Source of the DNA: Sacculina carcini
Taxonomy: Eukaryota > Arthropoda > Thecostraca > Sacculinidae
Length of the DNA: 64,000 nucleotides
Direction: 5' to 3'
NCBI GenBank assembly: GCA_916048095.2
Contig: OU696575.1
Location: 7,206,001 to 7,270,000 of the forward strand
Within the stretch, counting starts at the first letter, position 1. The number at the start of each line of letters is the position of its first letter. The translations under genes were made by a program, and so were the position numbers. Shown here one piece after another: positions 53,213 to 62,845 of the stretch. The notes under the pieces are model-generated. The model had not been told where the DNA came from, did not search any database, and saw only the letters and a program-made list of their open reading frames with translations.

Positions 53213-56152
53213 TCACATGATGAAGCGAATCCAGGTGGGAGGACGCCGCTCGCGGAAAGGACGCTGCTGGTGAGTATCCGGCGGGGTTGGCCTATTGGGA
53301 GATGAATGCATTGACGGAGGCGAGCTCGACACCGTTTCCGGTGGGGAGCGATCTAGCTCCTCATCTGGCCTTTCTACAACATCCTCTGGTGTGTTGTGTC
53401 GGTCCACAACCGGAGTATTTGGTGTCCTCACGTTATTTCGTGGAAGCGATGGTACTGGTAATGGTGGCATTTGACAAGGTGCGTCCATGTGTGCACGCGA
53501 TTGGGCAGCGTCCGGTGATGAGCGCGTTACCTCAAATTTGTGTGGGTATGGGTTTAATACCAAATTTGTGCGCTGCATGAATGGCGTAAATTTTCGGAGA
53601 TAATGACGATTGCGTAGCGTGACTCGGCCAGAGCCATCCACGCGCACAACGTACTGGTCGAACTGACGCACTTCCACTACTAATCCAGTCTTGTCCCACT
53701 TCGTCGGATGGGGGCCGACCTGATTTTGGATACGAACGGTGTCACCGACGGCCAATGGTGGCAGGTGTCGAGTATGTTCGGATAACCGCTCGGCGGCGAG
53801 CATGTGGCGATTGCGTAAGGCATCTTTACGCGCCGCGAGTGTTTCGCGCCAAGTTGGATGTGGCTCATATTTACCTGGATGGATAGGTATACAGTCGCGA
53901 ATTTGTCGTCCGAAGATACACATGGCAGGTGATAAGCGAGTGGCAGGATCCGGGGTATTGCGATATTGGAGCATTGCTCTCTGAAATCGATCCGTATCGA
54001 GACGACCATAATTATCGGTGTTGTCAGTCAGGAGTCGTTTGACCGTTTTAACGCCTACCTCCGCGCGACAATTGCTGTGAGGATTGGCTACTGAAGAAAC
54101 GCGGTGAGCAACTCCCCAGCTACGGAGGAATTTCTGAGTTTGTTGTGAGGTGAATTCGGGACCACCATCAGAGGTAAGCTCATCGCTGATACCGTACGTG
54201 ACGAATGTCCGTCGGAGTGCCGCAATTAGACCCACAGCGCCGTCATGGGTCTTTTCCACGAGTGGCCAATTGCTGTATCGATCAACAATAAGTAGATAAG
54301 TATTTCCTCTGAAACTGAAATAATCGCTAACGATCTGTTGAAAAGGGTACAATGGCTGAGTCGGCGGCGTTGGAGGAGCCGTTGGTTGAGAGGGCGGCAT
54401 ACGATTGCACGCGCGACAACGGGTGCGAGTGTCGGTGATATCGGCGGTCATACCCGGCCAGAAGATTGACGACTCCGCCCGAGGGCACATTTGGGTGACG
54501 CCCTGGTGTGCCGAATGAAGTGACTGCAAGAAGCGTCCGCGTAGTAGAGAAGGAATGATCACTCGATCGTTGTATAATAGGACTCCGTCGTAACTCGTGA
54601 GTTTGGCTCGGAAACGATAGTAGCTGCGAAGTTGATCTGACATTCGTTCGCTAGGTGCGGGGAATCCTTCTTCGATGTACACTTGAAGCTGTTTCAAGGT
54701 GTCATCATCCGCAGTGGCCTGCCGTACCTCGTCCCAGGTGATGGAATTAGACGTTTCGCTTGATGGTGCAATGTCATCAGGTAGATAGAATGCTTCTGCT
54801 TCGTTGGCTGGGTGACGAGAGATGGCGTCGGCAGCTTTTTGTCGGGAACCAGGGACGTGCACCATGCTGAAATTAAAGCGAAGTGTCTTTTCTTTCAAAT
54901 TGCGTAAGCGAGGGTTGTGGATGTCTCCAAGCGAACGATCGCCGAATAGTTTCAAGAGAGGTTTATGATCTACGGCTACGTTAAGCTTTGGGACCCGAGT
55001 ACGAAGTGACGAGCTTTGTCGTAGCCAACTCGCGTCTTCAATGATGGCACCATCGACTGACTGCAGCACAACACTTATGGCAAGTGAGCTAGCCTCACTC
55101 CACACAATGACACGCTTGCCTTCCACCGACCAAACTCCACGCGCTGCGTCATTGCTCAACAATTTTCCGTGAACCCAAGTCACCTGAGCTGACAATGCGT
55201 CATTGTTTATAGGGTCGTCCCAACCGCTGGACAGCGCATTTGCTCTCCTTTTCAACCAGGCAGCAGCTGGGCGCAACCAGCCGCAAACCGGAACATGCGC
55301 AATTAGTCGCCCACACCATGAGAAAAACGAACGTCGAGTAATCTTGCTTGGACAGGCTGGCAGAGTTGTACCACACTTCCAATTGACCACGCCATTTCGC
55401 GATGGGACATGCAGTCCCAGAAGTCTAGCGCCGACGGTGATCCTCTCATGTGGCTTGCACTCGAGTCCGTACTTCAAAAAATGTGAGACAACGCGTTCTG
55501 CACTGACTTTATCTTCGTTCACAAGCAAGTCGTCTACATACGGTAAGACAGCGCTCGCTATCACAGGGTCCTGGTCTATGACAGCTCGCACAATCAATCT
55601 CATCACCAGGGGAGCAATGCTTAGGCCGAATTCCAGTATGATGAGGCAGTAGCGGCAATTATTCACTTTCACTGTTTGGTAAGGCCATAGGCTCTGATCA
55701 ACATGAATTTGTAAGTAGGCACTTTTTAAATCAACCACTGCCACGTTGTGCCCGTGCCGCCGCCATTTTCTCATCTGATCAGCGCAAACCTCGGCTTCAG
55801 CCGTATGCGGTGACAAATGGGTGTTGAGCTCTCGAAAATCAAGAACTGGACGTACGCGTGTCTGATCGCGTTGCTCCACCGCCATCAGGGGTACTAGACC
55901 TCGAGGTTCTCCGTGAATTTGTGTCCTGTATGGCACCAACCAGCCTTCGCCTACCCACCTATTGATATCGTCGAATTTCTTCCAAACCGAAGCTTTCATG
56001 CCGTACATGGCCGTCGTGTTCCGAAGAATACCGGGTCCATCGCCTTCAGCCCATTTCCACTTCACGGTGCATGTGCTATTTGATTGGTTGAACGACACAA
56101 TGAAATCTTCAGTCTCAATCGGCAACAGCGTATGTGGATTATCGTCTTTCAT
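53213..56152 (-). CDS. Pol: RT - mosaic RNase H - integrase
   Basis: 979 codons are open. RT shows [32 protein letters not shown] and catalytic YVDDLLV. RNase H begins as in lineage A with [12 protein letters not shown] (aspartate changed to glutamate) and DASWLR. At about 55018-54975 it passes into [20 protein letters not shown] and [20 protein letters not shown], the RNase H tail of ordinary gypsy elements. Integrase has [25 protein letters not shown] and [13 protein letters not shown], and a C-terminal [17 protein letters not shown] module. The second RNase H glutamate block is missing. The long intact frame suggests recent coding function, or at least a recent join. Confidence 0.85.
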   Translation of the reverse strand: MKDDNPHTLLPIETEDFIVSFNQSNSTCTVKWKWAEGDGPGILRNTTAMYGMKASVWKKFDDINRWVGEGWLVPYRTQIHGEPRGLVPLMAVEQRDQTRVRPVLDFRELNTHLSPHTAEAEVCADQMRKWRRHGHNVAVVDLKSAYLQIHVDQSLWPYQTVKVNNCRYCLIILEFGLSIAPLVMRLIVRAVIDQDPVIASAVLPYVDDLLVNEDKVSAERVVSHFLKYGLECKPHERITVGARLLGLHVPSRNGVVNWKCGTTLPACPSKITRRSFFSWCGRLIAHVPVCGWLRPAAAWLKRRANALSSGWDDPINNDALSAQVTWVHGKLLSNDAARGVWSVEGKRVIVWSEASSLAISVVLQSVDGAIIEDASWLRQSSSLRTRVPKLNVAVDHKPLLKLFGDRSLGDIHNPRLRNLKEKTLRFNFSMVHVPGSRQKAADAISRHPANEAEAFYLPDDIAPSSETSNSITWDEVRQATADDDTLKQLQVYIEEGFPAPSERMSDQLRSYYRFRAKLTSYDGVLLYNDRVIIPSLLRGRFLQSLHSAHQGVTQMCPRAESSIFWPGMTADITDTRTRCRACNRMPPSQPTAPPTPPTQPLYPFQQIVSDYFSFRGNTYLLIVDRYSNWPLVEKTHDGAVGLIAALRRTFVTYGISDELTSDGGPEFTSQQTQKFLRSWGVAHRVSSVANPHSNCRAEVGVKTVKRLLTDNTDNYGRLDTDRFQRAMLQYRNTPDPATRLSPAMCIFGRQIRDCIPIHPGKYEPHPTWRETLAARKDALRNRHMLAAERLSEHTRHLPPLAVGDTVRIQNQVGPHPTKWDKTGLVVEVRQFDQYVVRVDGSGRVTLRNRHYLRKFTPFMQRTNLVLNPYPHKFEVTRSSPDAAQSRAHMDAPCQMPPLPVPSLPRNNVRTPNTPVVDRHNTPEDVVERPDEELDRSPPETVSSSPPSMHSSPNRPTPPDTHQQRPFRERRPPTWIRFIM

Positions 56153-56182
56153 CTTCTCCCTATTACTCCCTATTACTCCCTA
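56153..56182 (-). repeat. 3 x 10-bp repeat with stop codons inside pol
   Basis: Three copies of TAATAGGGAG follow GAGAGAG on the minus strand. In the pol frame the first copy begins TAA TAG, which ends the protease frame at 56183. The RT frame resumes in the same phase at ATG 56152. Confidence 0.85.
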
Positions 56183-56673
56183 TTACTCTCTCCCTCTCCC
56201 TAAACTCCCAACTACTTCTTTAACGGGTGTGTTGGTTACTTTGTCGACTGTTGAATGAGCGCATGTGACATGCCCAAAAGTGACAATCCCGTCTGGACTG
56301 ACATTCATACCTCCAAGCACGGAAATGCATGTCATTCCGAGGACTACATCAACGCCCAGCATGTGCCCGTCAGCGAACAGTGCATTCACCGGCACTGCAT
56401 TGTCATATCTAGTACCGACGCGAACGTTAGTCATTCCACGGCACATGATTCTGCCACCACACAACGTCGAGAGGCTAACATCACCGGTCGTCCAATTCCG
56501 ACAGCAGGCCCGGCGTATCAACGTAGCACTGCAGCCAGTGTCAACCAGGCACCGACGCCGCCTGTCAGCCACGATGAGCGTGACCACTCGACTCACACAA
56601 GAGGCACCAGAAGCACATTTTACTGTCGGGGAGCGGATGGTGGTGCCGATGCATCGCTCCCCATGGCGTTTCC
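56183..56673 (-). CDS. Pol N-terminal part: retropepsin-like protease
   Basis: The frame is entered by -1 shift from gag. It shows CLVDTGCSATLIRRACC (DTG active site) and VDVVLGMTCISVLGG (flap/second hydrophobic-Gly motif), matching VDTGC and VVLGM in the element at 62585. About 165 codons; it ends at the TAA created by the 10-bp repeat. Confidence 0.8.
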
Positions 56674-57348
56674 CGAACGCTTGCATGACCTAGGAAAATG
56701 TCGCTTTTGACCACAGTTCCAACAAATTAATTGGTGTTGTTGCCGTCTACGTTGCGAAGCTTGGACTGCGATAGAAGGACCTGGACCTTGACAATTGGTC
56801 ACAGCACCACACACCACAGACGTCCGGACATCTCGTTGATCACTGAGAACCGCACGCGCTCTTGCTAAAACATCATCAACGGTCAGACACTCGGCCCTTG
56901 CACCGGCGCGAATGGTTTGCCGAACGCGATCTGGCAGGCCACTCACAAATGCACAACACAGCGTATTGTCCGCAACGCCGCCAAACAAAGTCGCAAGCCT
57001 CCTCAAATCTGCCAGCAACACGTCTGGGGACGCACCTGCTCTCAAGCGTCGCACCGTGAATGCATCATATGCCGCAAACCTGTCCATCGCAAACGCTGAG
57101 AACAAGCGGTTTCTCACAGCATCTGTGTCCACGCGAAAATAATCTGGCATATGTGACCACACAGAAAAAGCCCCCTTGACCAGGCGTTGCGGTGCTACGG
57201 ACACAACATTGACCCCAGCAAGCTGGCAGAGCGTCTCGGCCCGTGACCACCACTGAACCACGTCTTCTGTGCCGTCATATTCGGGAATTATCCGCACGTC
57301 GAAGTGCTGCAGCTCATGACGAGGCGCTGAAACTTTGTCAGTATGCAT
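56620..57348 (-). CDS. Gag of the mosaic LTR element
   Basis: I take ATG 57348 (MHTDKVSAPRHELQHFDVRI); the frame is open upstream to 57480. It shows the shared block IIPEYDGTEDVVQWWSRAET, then AFVSGLPDRVRQTIRAGARA and one zinc knuckle CWNCGQKRHFPRSC. In that knuckle the usual Gly-His pair reads Arg-His. It is closely related to the gag at 62846-63676. The final codons overlap pol and carry the frameshift signal. Confidence 0.85.
   Translation of the reverse strand: MHTDKVSAPRHELQHFDVRIIPEYDGTEDVVQWWSRAETLCQLAGVNVVSVAPQRLVKGAFSVWSHMPDYFRVDTDAVRNRLFSAFAMDRFAAYDAFTVRRLRAGASPDVLLADLRRLATLFGGVADNTLCCAFVSGLPDRVRQTIRAGARAECLTVDDVLARARAVLSDQRDVRTSVVCGAVTNCQGPGPSIAVQASQRRRQQHQLICWNCGQKRHFPRSCKRSGNAMGSDASAPPSAPRQ
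56628..56674 (-). promoter_or_regulatory. -1 frameshift signal (GGGAAAC + 8-bp hairpin)
   Basis: Minus strand G GGA AAC at 56674-56668 is in the gag frame. After a 5-nt spacer comes a perfect stem GGGGAGCG (56662-56655) / CGCTCCCC (56635-56628) with a 19-nt loop. Protease lies in the -1 frame. Confidence 0.8.
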
Positions 57349-57367
57349 AATCGATGCAGGATTAAAT

Positions 57368-57379
57368 GCCGAAATAGCT
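57368..57379 (-). other. putative primer-binding site (tRNA-Phe 5'-end type)
   Basis: Minus strand AGCTATTTCGGC lies directly after ...TTTCTACTACA, 19 nt before the gag ATG at 57348. It is identical to the sites at 8770, 15038 and 62833. Confidence 0.65.
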
Positions 57380-58491
57380 TGTAGTAGAAAAAATAAGAAA
57401 AGTTTAACGTCACACTGCAATCCAACCACAACACAATTCAACCGCAATACCACACCACCGACACCATCACACACACACACAGTGACATCAACACACTGAC
57501 GCTCACACGCGATTCGAACTGGCCACTCGAACTAGCCAGTGGTCTCCAACATGATACACGCAATAACAAGGGTCATCAAGGTCAAGTCTAAGCCCACACG
57601 GACTCAGCCAAACGCATACACAAGGCAACGCATACACAAACGCACACACCCACACACGCACACATGCACGCTCACTCGTAAGTATACTCAAACAATAACA
57701 ATCGCACATACAAATACACAATACTTTTTAATATAGCCGGTGATTCTCGGCTTATAATTGTGATGCATGTGCTCAACGGATATATTCCTCATTCATTCCA
57801 TACCATATGATGGGGTACTATCAGACAAAATCGCGTTCAAAAGGAAGCGCCGTTATTATCCTATGCAATAATAAACAAATGCGATAGATGATTTGTCATC
57901 CACTTGATATGCTTTGTCTGATAGAAAAGCGCCAAAATCACCAAAGGTGATTCACAAATTCATCCAAATAGCAATAACTACATTAAAGTATAACAATAAA
58001 GCATCCATAACGCTATAAGTATACAGATATTTGTTGAAAACAATTATAACTTTAACTATATACTTAACTATAACTATGTAACTTTGTAATTTCCTCTCTT
58101 TTACGAGCATGTACAATTGTATAGAGAATCACCGTGTAGATACAGAAGCGGAGTGAGAAGTATTCGTTAAAGTGGAACAAAGTAAGGATATGCAAGTTGA
58201 AATTATTATTTGAAATTAATAGTGGAGTGAGAAGTATTCGTTAAAGGGGAACAAAGTAAGAATATGCAAGTTTAAATTATTATTTGAAATTAATAGTGAC
58301 TGCATTCAATTCAGTCATTGTCCAGTTTTTGTATCATTTATTTAACAAGCAACCAAAATAGCTATTTCATTACACACATGAACTAATAAAATTGAAGGCA
58401 GACACAATACATAACAAGCAGAAACCTGCGGAATATGCAAGATTATTGGAACTACAATTCAACATGCTTCCCGTCATGTATATGAACGAAA
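57380..58491. other. probable LTR start, then intron with a 75-bp tandem repeat
   Basis: From 57380 (TGTAGTAG...) an LTR is expected but its far end is not identified. CACACA-rich sequence at 57460-57720 and AT-rich sequence follow. At 58147-58296 two copies of a unit of about 75 bp (GGAGTGAGAAGTATTCGTTA...) lie in tandem. No gene. Confidence 0.5.
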
Positions 58492-59060
58492 CCAAATTCA
58501 GTATATTTATGTAGATGGTGGCATTAAAACAACACAGTTTGCATCCCCAGTGTAGACGAAAGATGTTGTTGAACGTGGGTAATGCAGCGAGCGCAATTAT
58601 GTGCGCTCACATTTCCGAAATTGTCCCTCCCAATGCCGATAATCTTTGTTCTGCTTGCGAACTGGCATAACTTCCGCTATTCAAAATTGTTGTCAGCTGG
58701 TCGGCTAGTTTTCTTTTACGTCGATTTTCAATTGGGACCACACCATCTCGATTGGATGGTGAAACACCGAAACATCTCGATTGGACATCATCGAGATGGT
58801 GTGATCCCAATTGAAAATCGAGTAAAAAGAAAACTAGCCGACCAGCTGACAACAATTTTGAATAGCGGAAGTTATGCCAGTTCGCAAGCAGAACAAAGAT
58901 TATCGGCATTGGGAGGGACAATTTCGGAAAGTTTAGGAAATGTGAGCGCACATAATTGCGCTCGCTGCATTACCCACGTTCAACAACATCTTTCGTCTAC
59001 ACTAGGGATGCAAACTGTGTTGTTTTAATGCCACCATGTACATAAATATACTGAATTTGG
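58492..59060. repeat. foldback (palindromic) element, 569 bp
   Basis: Arms of about 260-270 bp are inverted copies: CCAAATTCAGTATATTTATG at the left end mirrors CATAAATATACTGAATTTGG at the right. The centre is about 36 bp (near 58765-58800) with the motif CATCTCGATTGGA. The right arm has a small insertion near 58930. The inner motif TTCAATTGGGACCACACCAT recurs once more just outside, at 59086. Confidence 0.9.
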
Positions 59061-59289
59061 GTTCGGCACCATCTCAAATACCAATTTCAATTGGGACCAC
59101 ACCATCTCGATGTCATTCTTCATTGGGCTTTAGGGATCCAGACGTAGCAGATGATGATCTTTGTACTCGTCCTCGGCGAACACAAGTTCAATTTAATTGT
59201 GACAGGGTGCATTATCAACCTCAAGCACCACAGGCCCGCCAAAAGTTGTTTTTGCCGCCTGGAGACATTGGCGCACGTACTTGTCTGCA

Positions 59290-59581
59290 TCGTTGATTTT
59301 GTGCGATCATCGGCCTTTCACTGCATTCACTATTTGTTCACTCAAACCGTTCCATGCGTCCACATACCTACTAGGGAAGCTGAACAATTTCACATTCCTA
59401 ACACGTCGTCTTATTTCAGTTTACTACCATATCCTCTTCTATCTGATCCGTCTCTCACTAAGCAATCCTCTTTGTCAATCTTCTCTATTCCGATCTTATT
59501 TGTATATACATTGGTCAAGTCACATCTCAATGCTCTTCTTGAGAGTCGGCAGACAAATTCTAGCTGATCTTTCCTTATATA

Positions 59582-59628
<47 letters not shown>

Positions 59629-59995
59629 TCCTTCAGCTCTTCCACCGTCCTTGTCGCCACTCTCTGTATTATCTCAAGTTTCCTTTTGTCTTTGGCCTTA
59701 TGTCGACACCACACCACAGCTGCATACTCCAACTTCGGTCTTATAATATAATCAATCATCTTTCTTAGCATACCGGCTTCCGAATAGTTAAACGCTAACC
59801 TCAGTCTTTTCAGTGACGCGTAGGCTACTGCAGCAATCCTTCCTATATGTTTCTCAGCCGAAAGTGTTTATTCAATAGCAATCCCCGAATATTTTTCCTC
59901 GCATATCCTTTTCACATCTTCGTTTCCCAATTTATACACCCTGGACGGTCTTATTTTGCCTCGACCTATTTCCATTACATTACATTTATTCACAT
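59290..59995 (-). pseudogene. LINE RT C-terminal relic with (TA)n inside
   Basis: The minus strand reads ...YKLGNEDVKRICEEKYSG near 59930-59880, then IDYIIRPKLEYAAVVWCRHK and RVATRTVEEL, and after the repeat RYVDAWNGLSEQIV near 59350. This parallels the C-terminus of the LINE at 19404-23470 (RPPLEYAVVIWAPHKK, RCIDVWNSLEKYVV). A (TA)n microsatellite at 59577-59628 interrupts the coding sequence. Confidence 0.8.
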
Positions 59996-59999
59996 CTTT

Positions 60000-61452
60000 T
60001 TTATCGTATATGATCTGGCTTCGGAGTCAGCAAAATGCCGTTTGAATGTCGTACACCACGCAGGGATACGCATTGCCACCGGCGCGTTTCGCACGTCGCC
60101 AATCGTCAGCCTCTTTGTTGAGGCTGATGAGGCTCCGCTGGCGCTCCGTCGTCAAGAGCTGGTCATACGTTATTCTTGCAAGCTGGCAAGCACCCATGAA
60201 AACCCCGCGTATGACGTGGTATTTTCCCAGCATGTGCCTGAGCAGCAGCACCTTCCAGGACCTCAGTGTTCTGTGCTGTTTTGCAGCAAAATCAGGGCAC
60301 TGCTGGAGTCATGCGGCATGGGTGCTAACGACGTCCTCAGACAAGAATACACGGCGGAGTCACCCTGGGAATTGGTCACACCCGAGGTTGACGTCTCGCT
60401 AGCAGCTCTGCCGAAACACCGTACAGTGCCCAGTGTGCTTCGCTCAAACACACTGGAGCGAATTCATTCTTACGGACGGTATACTGCCGTGTACACTGAT
60501 GGATCTAAGTCGGCCAGTGGTGTGGGTTGTGCGTTTGTAAGTGGAGGTACGTGCCGCTCGAGCACGCTGCCACCGAGCGCCTCCATTTACACGGCTGAAC
60601 TTCACGCTATCCTGCTGGCCCTGATTTTTATTCGCTCATCTTCTTTTTCATTGTTTTTAGTTTTATCTGACTCCCTTAGTGCTTTAACTTCATTATCGTC
60701 TTTCTCCTTACATCCTCTTATACAGATGATTTTTATCTCTCTTGACATCAACCACCACCAGGGCAAGCGTGTAAAGTTCTGCTGGATTCCGGCCCATATT
60801 GGTATTTTGGGCAACGAGCGAGCTGACAGAGCCGCAAAAAGAGCTGCTGAACGAGACTTTTATTCATTTTATTTTAACTTTCCCATTCCGTATTCGGACT
60901 TTTATCCTATTATACATCGTTTTATCCGTTCTCGCTGGCAGCTCTCCTGGGACGAATGTGGTTCTAACAAATTAAAAGCTGTGAAGCCCGAAATCGGACA
61001 TTGGATGTGCTCTTGTCGCCGGAAGAGGTCCGAGGAAGTGGCGCTCTGTCGTCTGCGTGTGGGTCACACGTACGATACGCATCGCCATCTTCTACTCGGA
61101 CAACCTGAACCCACGTGCAGCGCATGTAATGCACGTCTCTCCGTGCAGCACATCCTGGTGGAATGCCCATCATTCTCAGAGGCGCGTCAACGTTTTTTGG
61201 ATCCGTTCGGACTATTCACGATGTTCTCGGACAGGAGCAATCGGCGGTCATTGAGGGCCGCATTTTTTAGTTTTTACGGCTTTTGCCGTTTAGAATTATT
61301 TATTGAGTTGTATTTCTTGACTTTCACATTCATTTTGTTCACTATCACACTTATTTATTTCATCATTCCATTCCTCATGTCCATCATTTTTGGGTGTTTA
61401 GGCTGTGAATAGACTGGGGGGTGCCGTATGGTCCCAGAGGCCGGTGCACCCC
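60000..61452 (+). pseudogene. LINE RNase H and C-terminus (I-clade-like), 5'-truncated
   Basis: One frame is open through 61412, preceded by a shifted piece. GIRIATGAFRTSPIVSLFVE is followed by VYTDGSKSASGVGCAFVSGG, TAELHAILLAL, VLSDSLSAL and VKFCWIPAHIGILGNERADRA. This last block gives RNase H a full set of acidic residues. The finger CRLRVGHTYDTHRHLL / CSACNARLSVQHILVECPSF and the 3' hairpin (GGGGGGTGCCGTATGG / GGTGCACCCC), then a (CGAA)n tail, complete it. RT and endonuclease are missing; it fuses head-on with the antisense LINE relic at 59995. Confidence 0.85.
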
Positions 61453-62183
61453 ATAAACACAAATAACGAACGAACGAACTTATAAAAGGAGCTGGAAGAT
61501 TGGCTAAAAAGGTTGGAAGATCCGTCCGAAGAAGCCAGGTTTCAGTGAGTAAGAGAAGCGAAAGACCTAGGTGTGATAAAAGATCGGAAATAAATTATGT
61601 CTTGTTATGGTCCCATCGGATACCAACGGAGATTAAGTGAGAGGTAGCTTGTGGGGGAATGTGGCGAGGAGAACAAAAGAGTGTAGGAGTTGGTGTTGGA
61701 TCAGTGGGCGGCAACGCATGGCAACCATCTAGTCATTGCTTGCTAGATGAGGGATTAGTGGGGGAAAAGGGAAGGAGGGGTAACGGGGAGAGGAAGGGAG
61801 ATGTGGTGGTAGAAGTAGAGAGGAGTTGCAGATGGCGGAGAAAGAGGGGCGACAATGGTGCGTGTACGGAGGGATTCGCGGACCGCAATGAAAGAGGGGC
61901 GGCTGGGTGAAAAGGATGAGTGACTGGAGGGGCGGCAGTGACGGACGCAGTTTACGCATTTTTCTCTGCCGCGAGCTTGCCACTGGGAAGAACGATGAGC
62001 TCCCGCGCAGTGGCCCCAAACCATTTTGTTGTTATCGTGACATCGGTCAGCTCGGTGGCTCGGTAAACGCGTCCCTCTTATAGGTGTGACTTTATTTGCC
62101 CATTTGAGACAGTTTATATATATTGCGCGTTACAAGTGTTTGAATAAATGAAATGTATATGTGTGTGTTTGTGTTTAACGCAG
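61453..62183 (+). other. intron with retroposon tail feeding the exon 10 acceptor
   Basis: A short frame DWLKRLEDPSEEARFQ lies at about 61500, then G-rich sequence with no known domain. At 62098-62165 is a retroposon end (GAGACAGTTTATATATATTGCGC ... AATAAATGAAATG) like 30470-30520. Its TG tail runs into the acceptor TTTAACGCAG of exon 10. Confidence 0.55.
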
Positions 62184-62380
62184 AGGTGACGAGTTTGGCG
62201 CACTATGCAGTGAGCTGGTGATGTCACTGTGTGACGCTGGCCGACCGCTCGACGTTGCTGCCCTCTGTGAGCGTTATCTGAAACCACGTCCGCAGGAGCA
62301 TGTGCGTTACCTGCTGTTGGTTAGCCAATGGACACGCGCGTTGGCGGTCTGTCGCGACACCGGACGCTCGCAACTTGTTG
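62184..62380 (+). CDS. ELP1: ELP1, window exon 10
   Basis: After the completed arginine codon this reads GDEFGALCSELVMSLCDAGR then ALCERYLKPRPQEHVRYLLL and WTRALAVCRDTGRSQLV. It fits the ELP1 solenoid segment with [20 protein letters not shown]...EEALRLVYKYNRLDII. It starts after ACGCAG at 62183 and ends TTG|GTACGT with one base of a codon. The C-terminal dimerisation and basic regions must lie beyond the window. Confidence 0.85.
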
Positions 62381-62584
62381 GTACGTGGCCTCACATACGT
62401 ACAGGCATATACGAGGCATATCGTAATCACACATGCACACACCCACACACTCACACATACATATACACATATACACACGTACACACACATACATGTATAC
62501 TCATATATACACACATACAAACTGAATATAAAGTAAACATTTGTGGCTCGATAGACTTTAGCATGTCAGTTTGTTTTGTTATAG

Positions 62585-62832
62585 TGTAACAAAAACAAAA
62601 ATCTAGGTTATATTCAGACAGGCGCGCGTGGGCATCACTGCCCCACGCGCGCCTACAAGACGTGACGCCACAACCGCACCACGAACACGACTGTCAGCTC
62701 ACACCGTGACACACGGGAGCACACAGTCGTGTTCGTGGTGCGGTTGTGGCGTGACGTCTTGTAGGCGCGCGTGGGGCAGTGATGCCCACGCGCGCCTGTC
62801 TGAATATAACCTAGATTTTTGTTTTTGTTACA
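62585..62832 (+). repeat. palindromic LTR (248 bp) of a lineage-A element
   Basis: Starts TGTAACAAAAAC and ends GTTTTTGTTACA. The left arm 62585-62694 and right arm 62723-62832 are, as read by eye, perfect 110-bp inverted copies around a 28-bp centre. The right end is followed directly by the primer-binding 12-mer, as for the other lineage-A LTRs. Confidence 0.8.
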
Positions 62833-62844
62833 AGCTATTTCGGC
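62833..62844 (+). other. putative primer-binding site (tRNA-Phe 5'-end type)
   Basis: AGCTATTTCGGC starts at the first base after the palindromic LTR and ends one base before the gag ATG at 62846. Confidence 0.65.
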
Positions 62845-62845
62845 T

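Larger units (their letters stand above)
53166..57379 (-). mobile_element. mosaic LTR retrotransposon (lineage-A 5' part, gypsy 3' part)
   Basis: Minus-strand element: primer-binding site, gag, -1 frameshift, protease, RT and half an RNase H of lineage A. These are followed without a frame break by the rest of RNase H and the integrase of a different, gypsy-like lineage. A polypurine tract CTTGGGGGGCG follows at 53166-53176. Sequence right of 57380 (expected 5' LTR) does not resemble sequence left of 53165 (expected 3' LTR), in keeping with a mosaic or damaged element. Confidence 0.75.

Noticed and set aside
53166..58491. Matching LTR pair for the mosaic element
   Set aside because: I could not find similarity between the expected 5' and 3' LTR regions by eye.
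62585..62832. MITE or miRNA-like hairpin in the intron
   Set aside because: Ends TGTAACA/TGTTACA and exact abutment to the shared primer 12-mer and gag fit an LTR better than an independent insertion, though a one-off inversion is not excluded.
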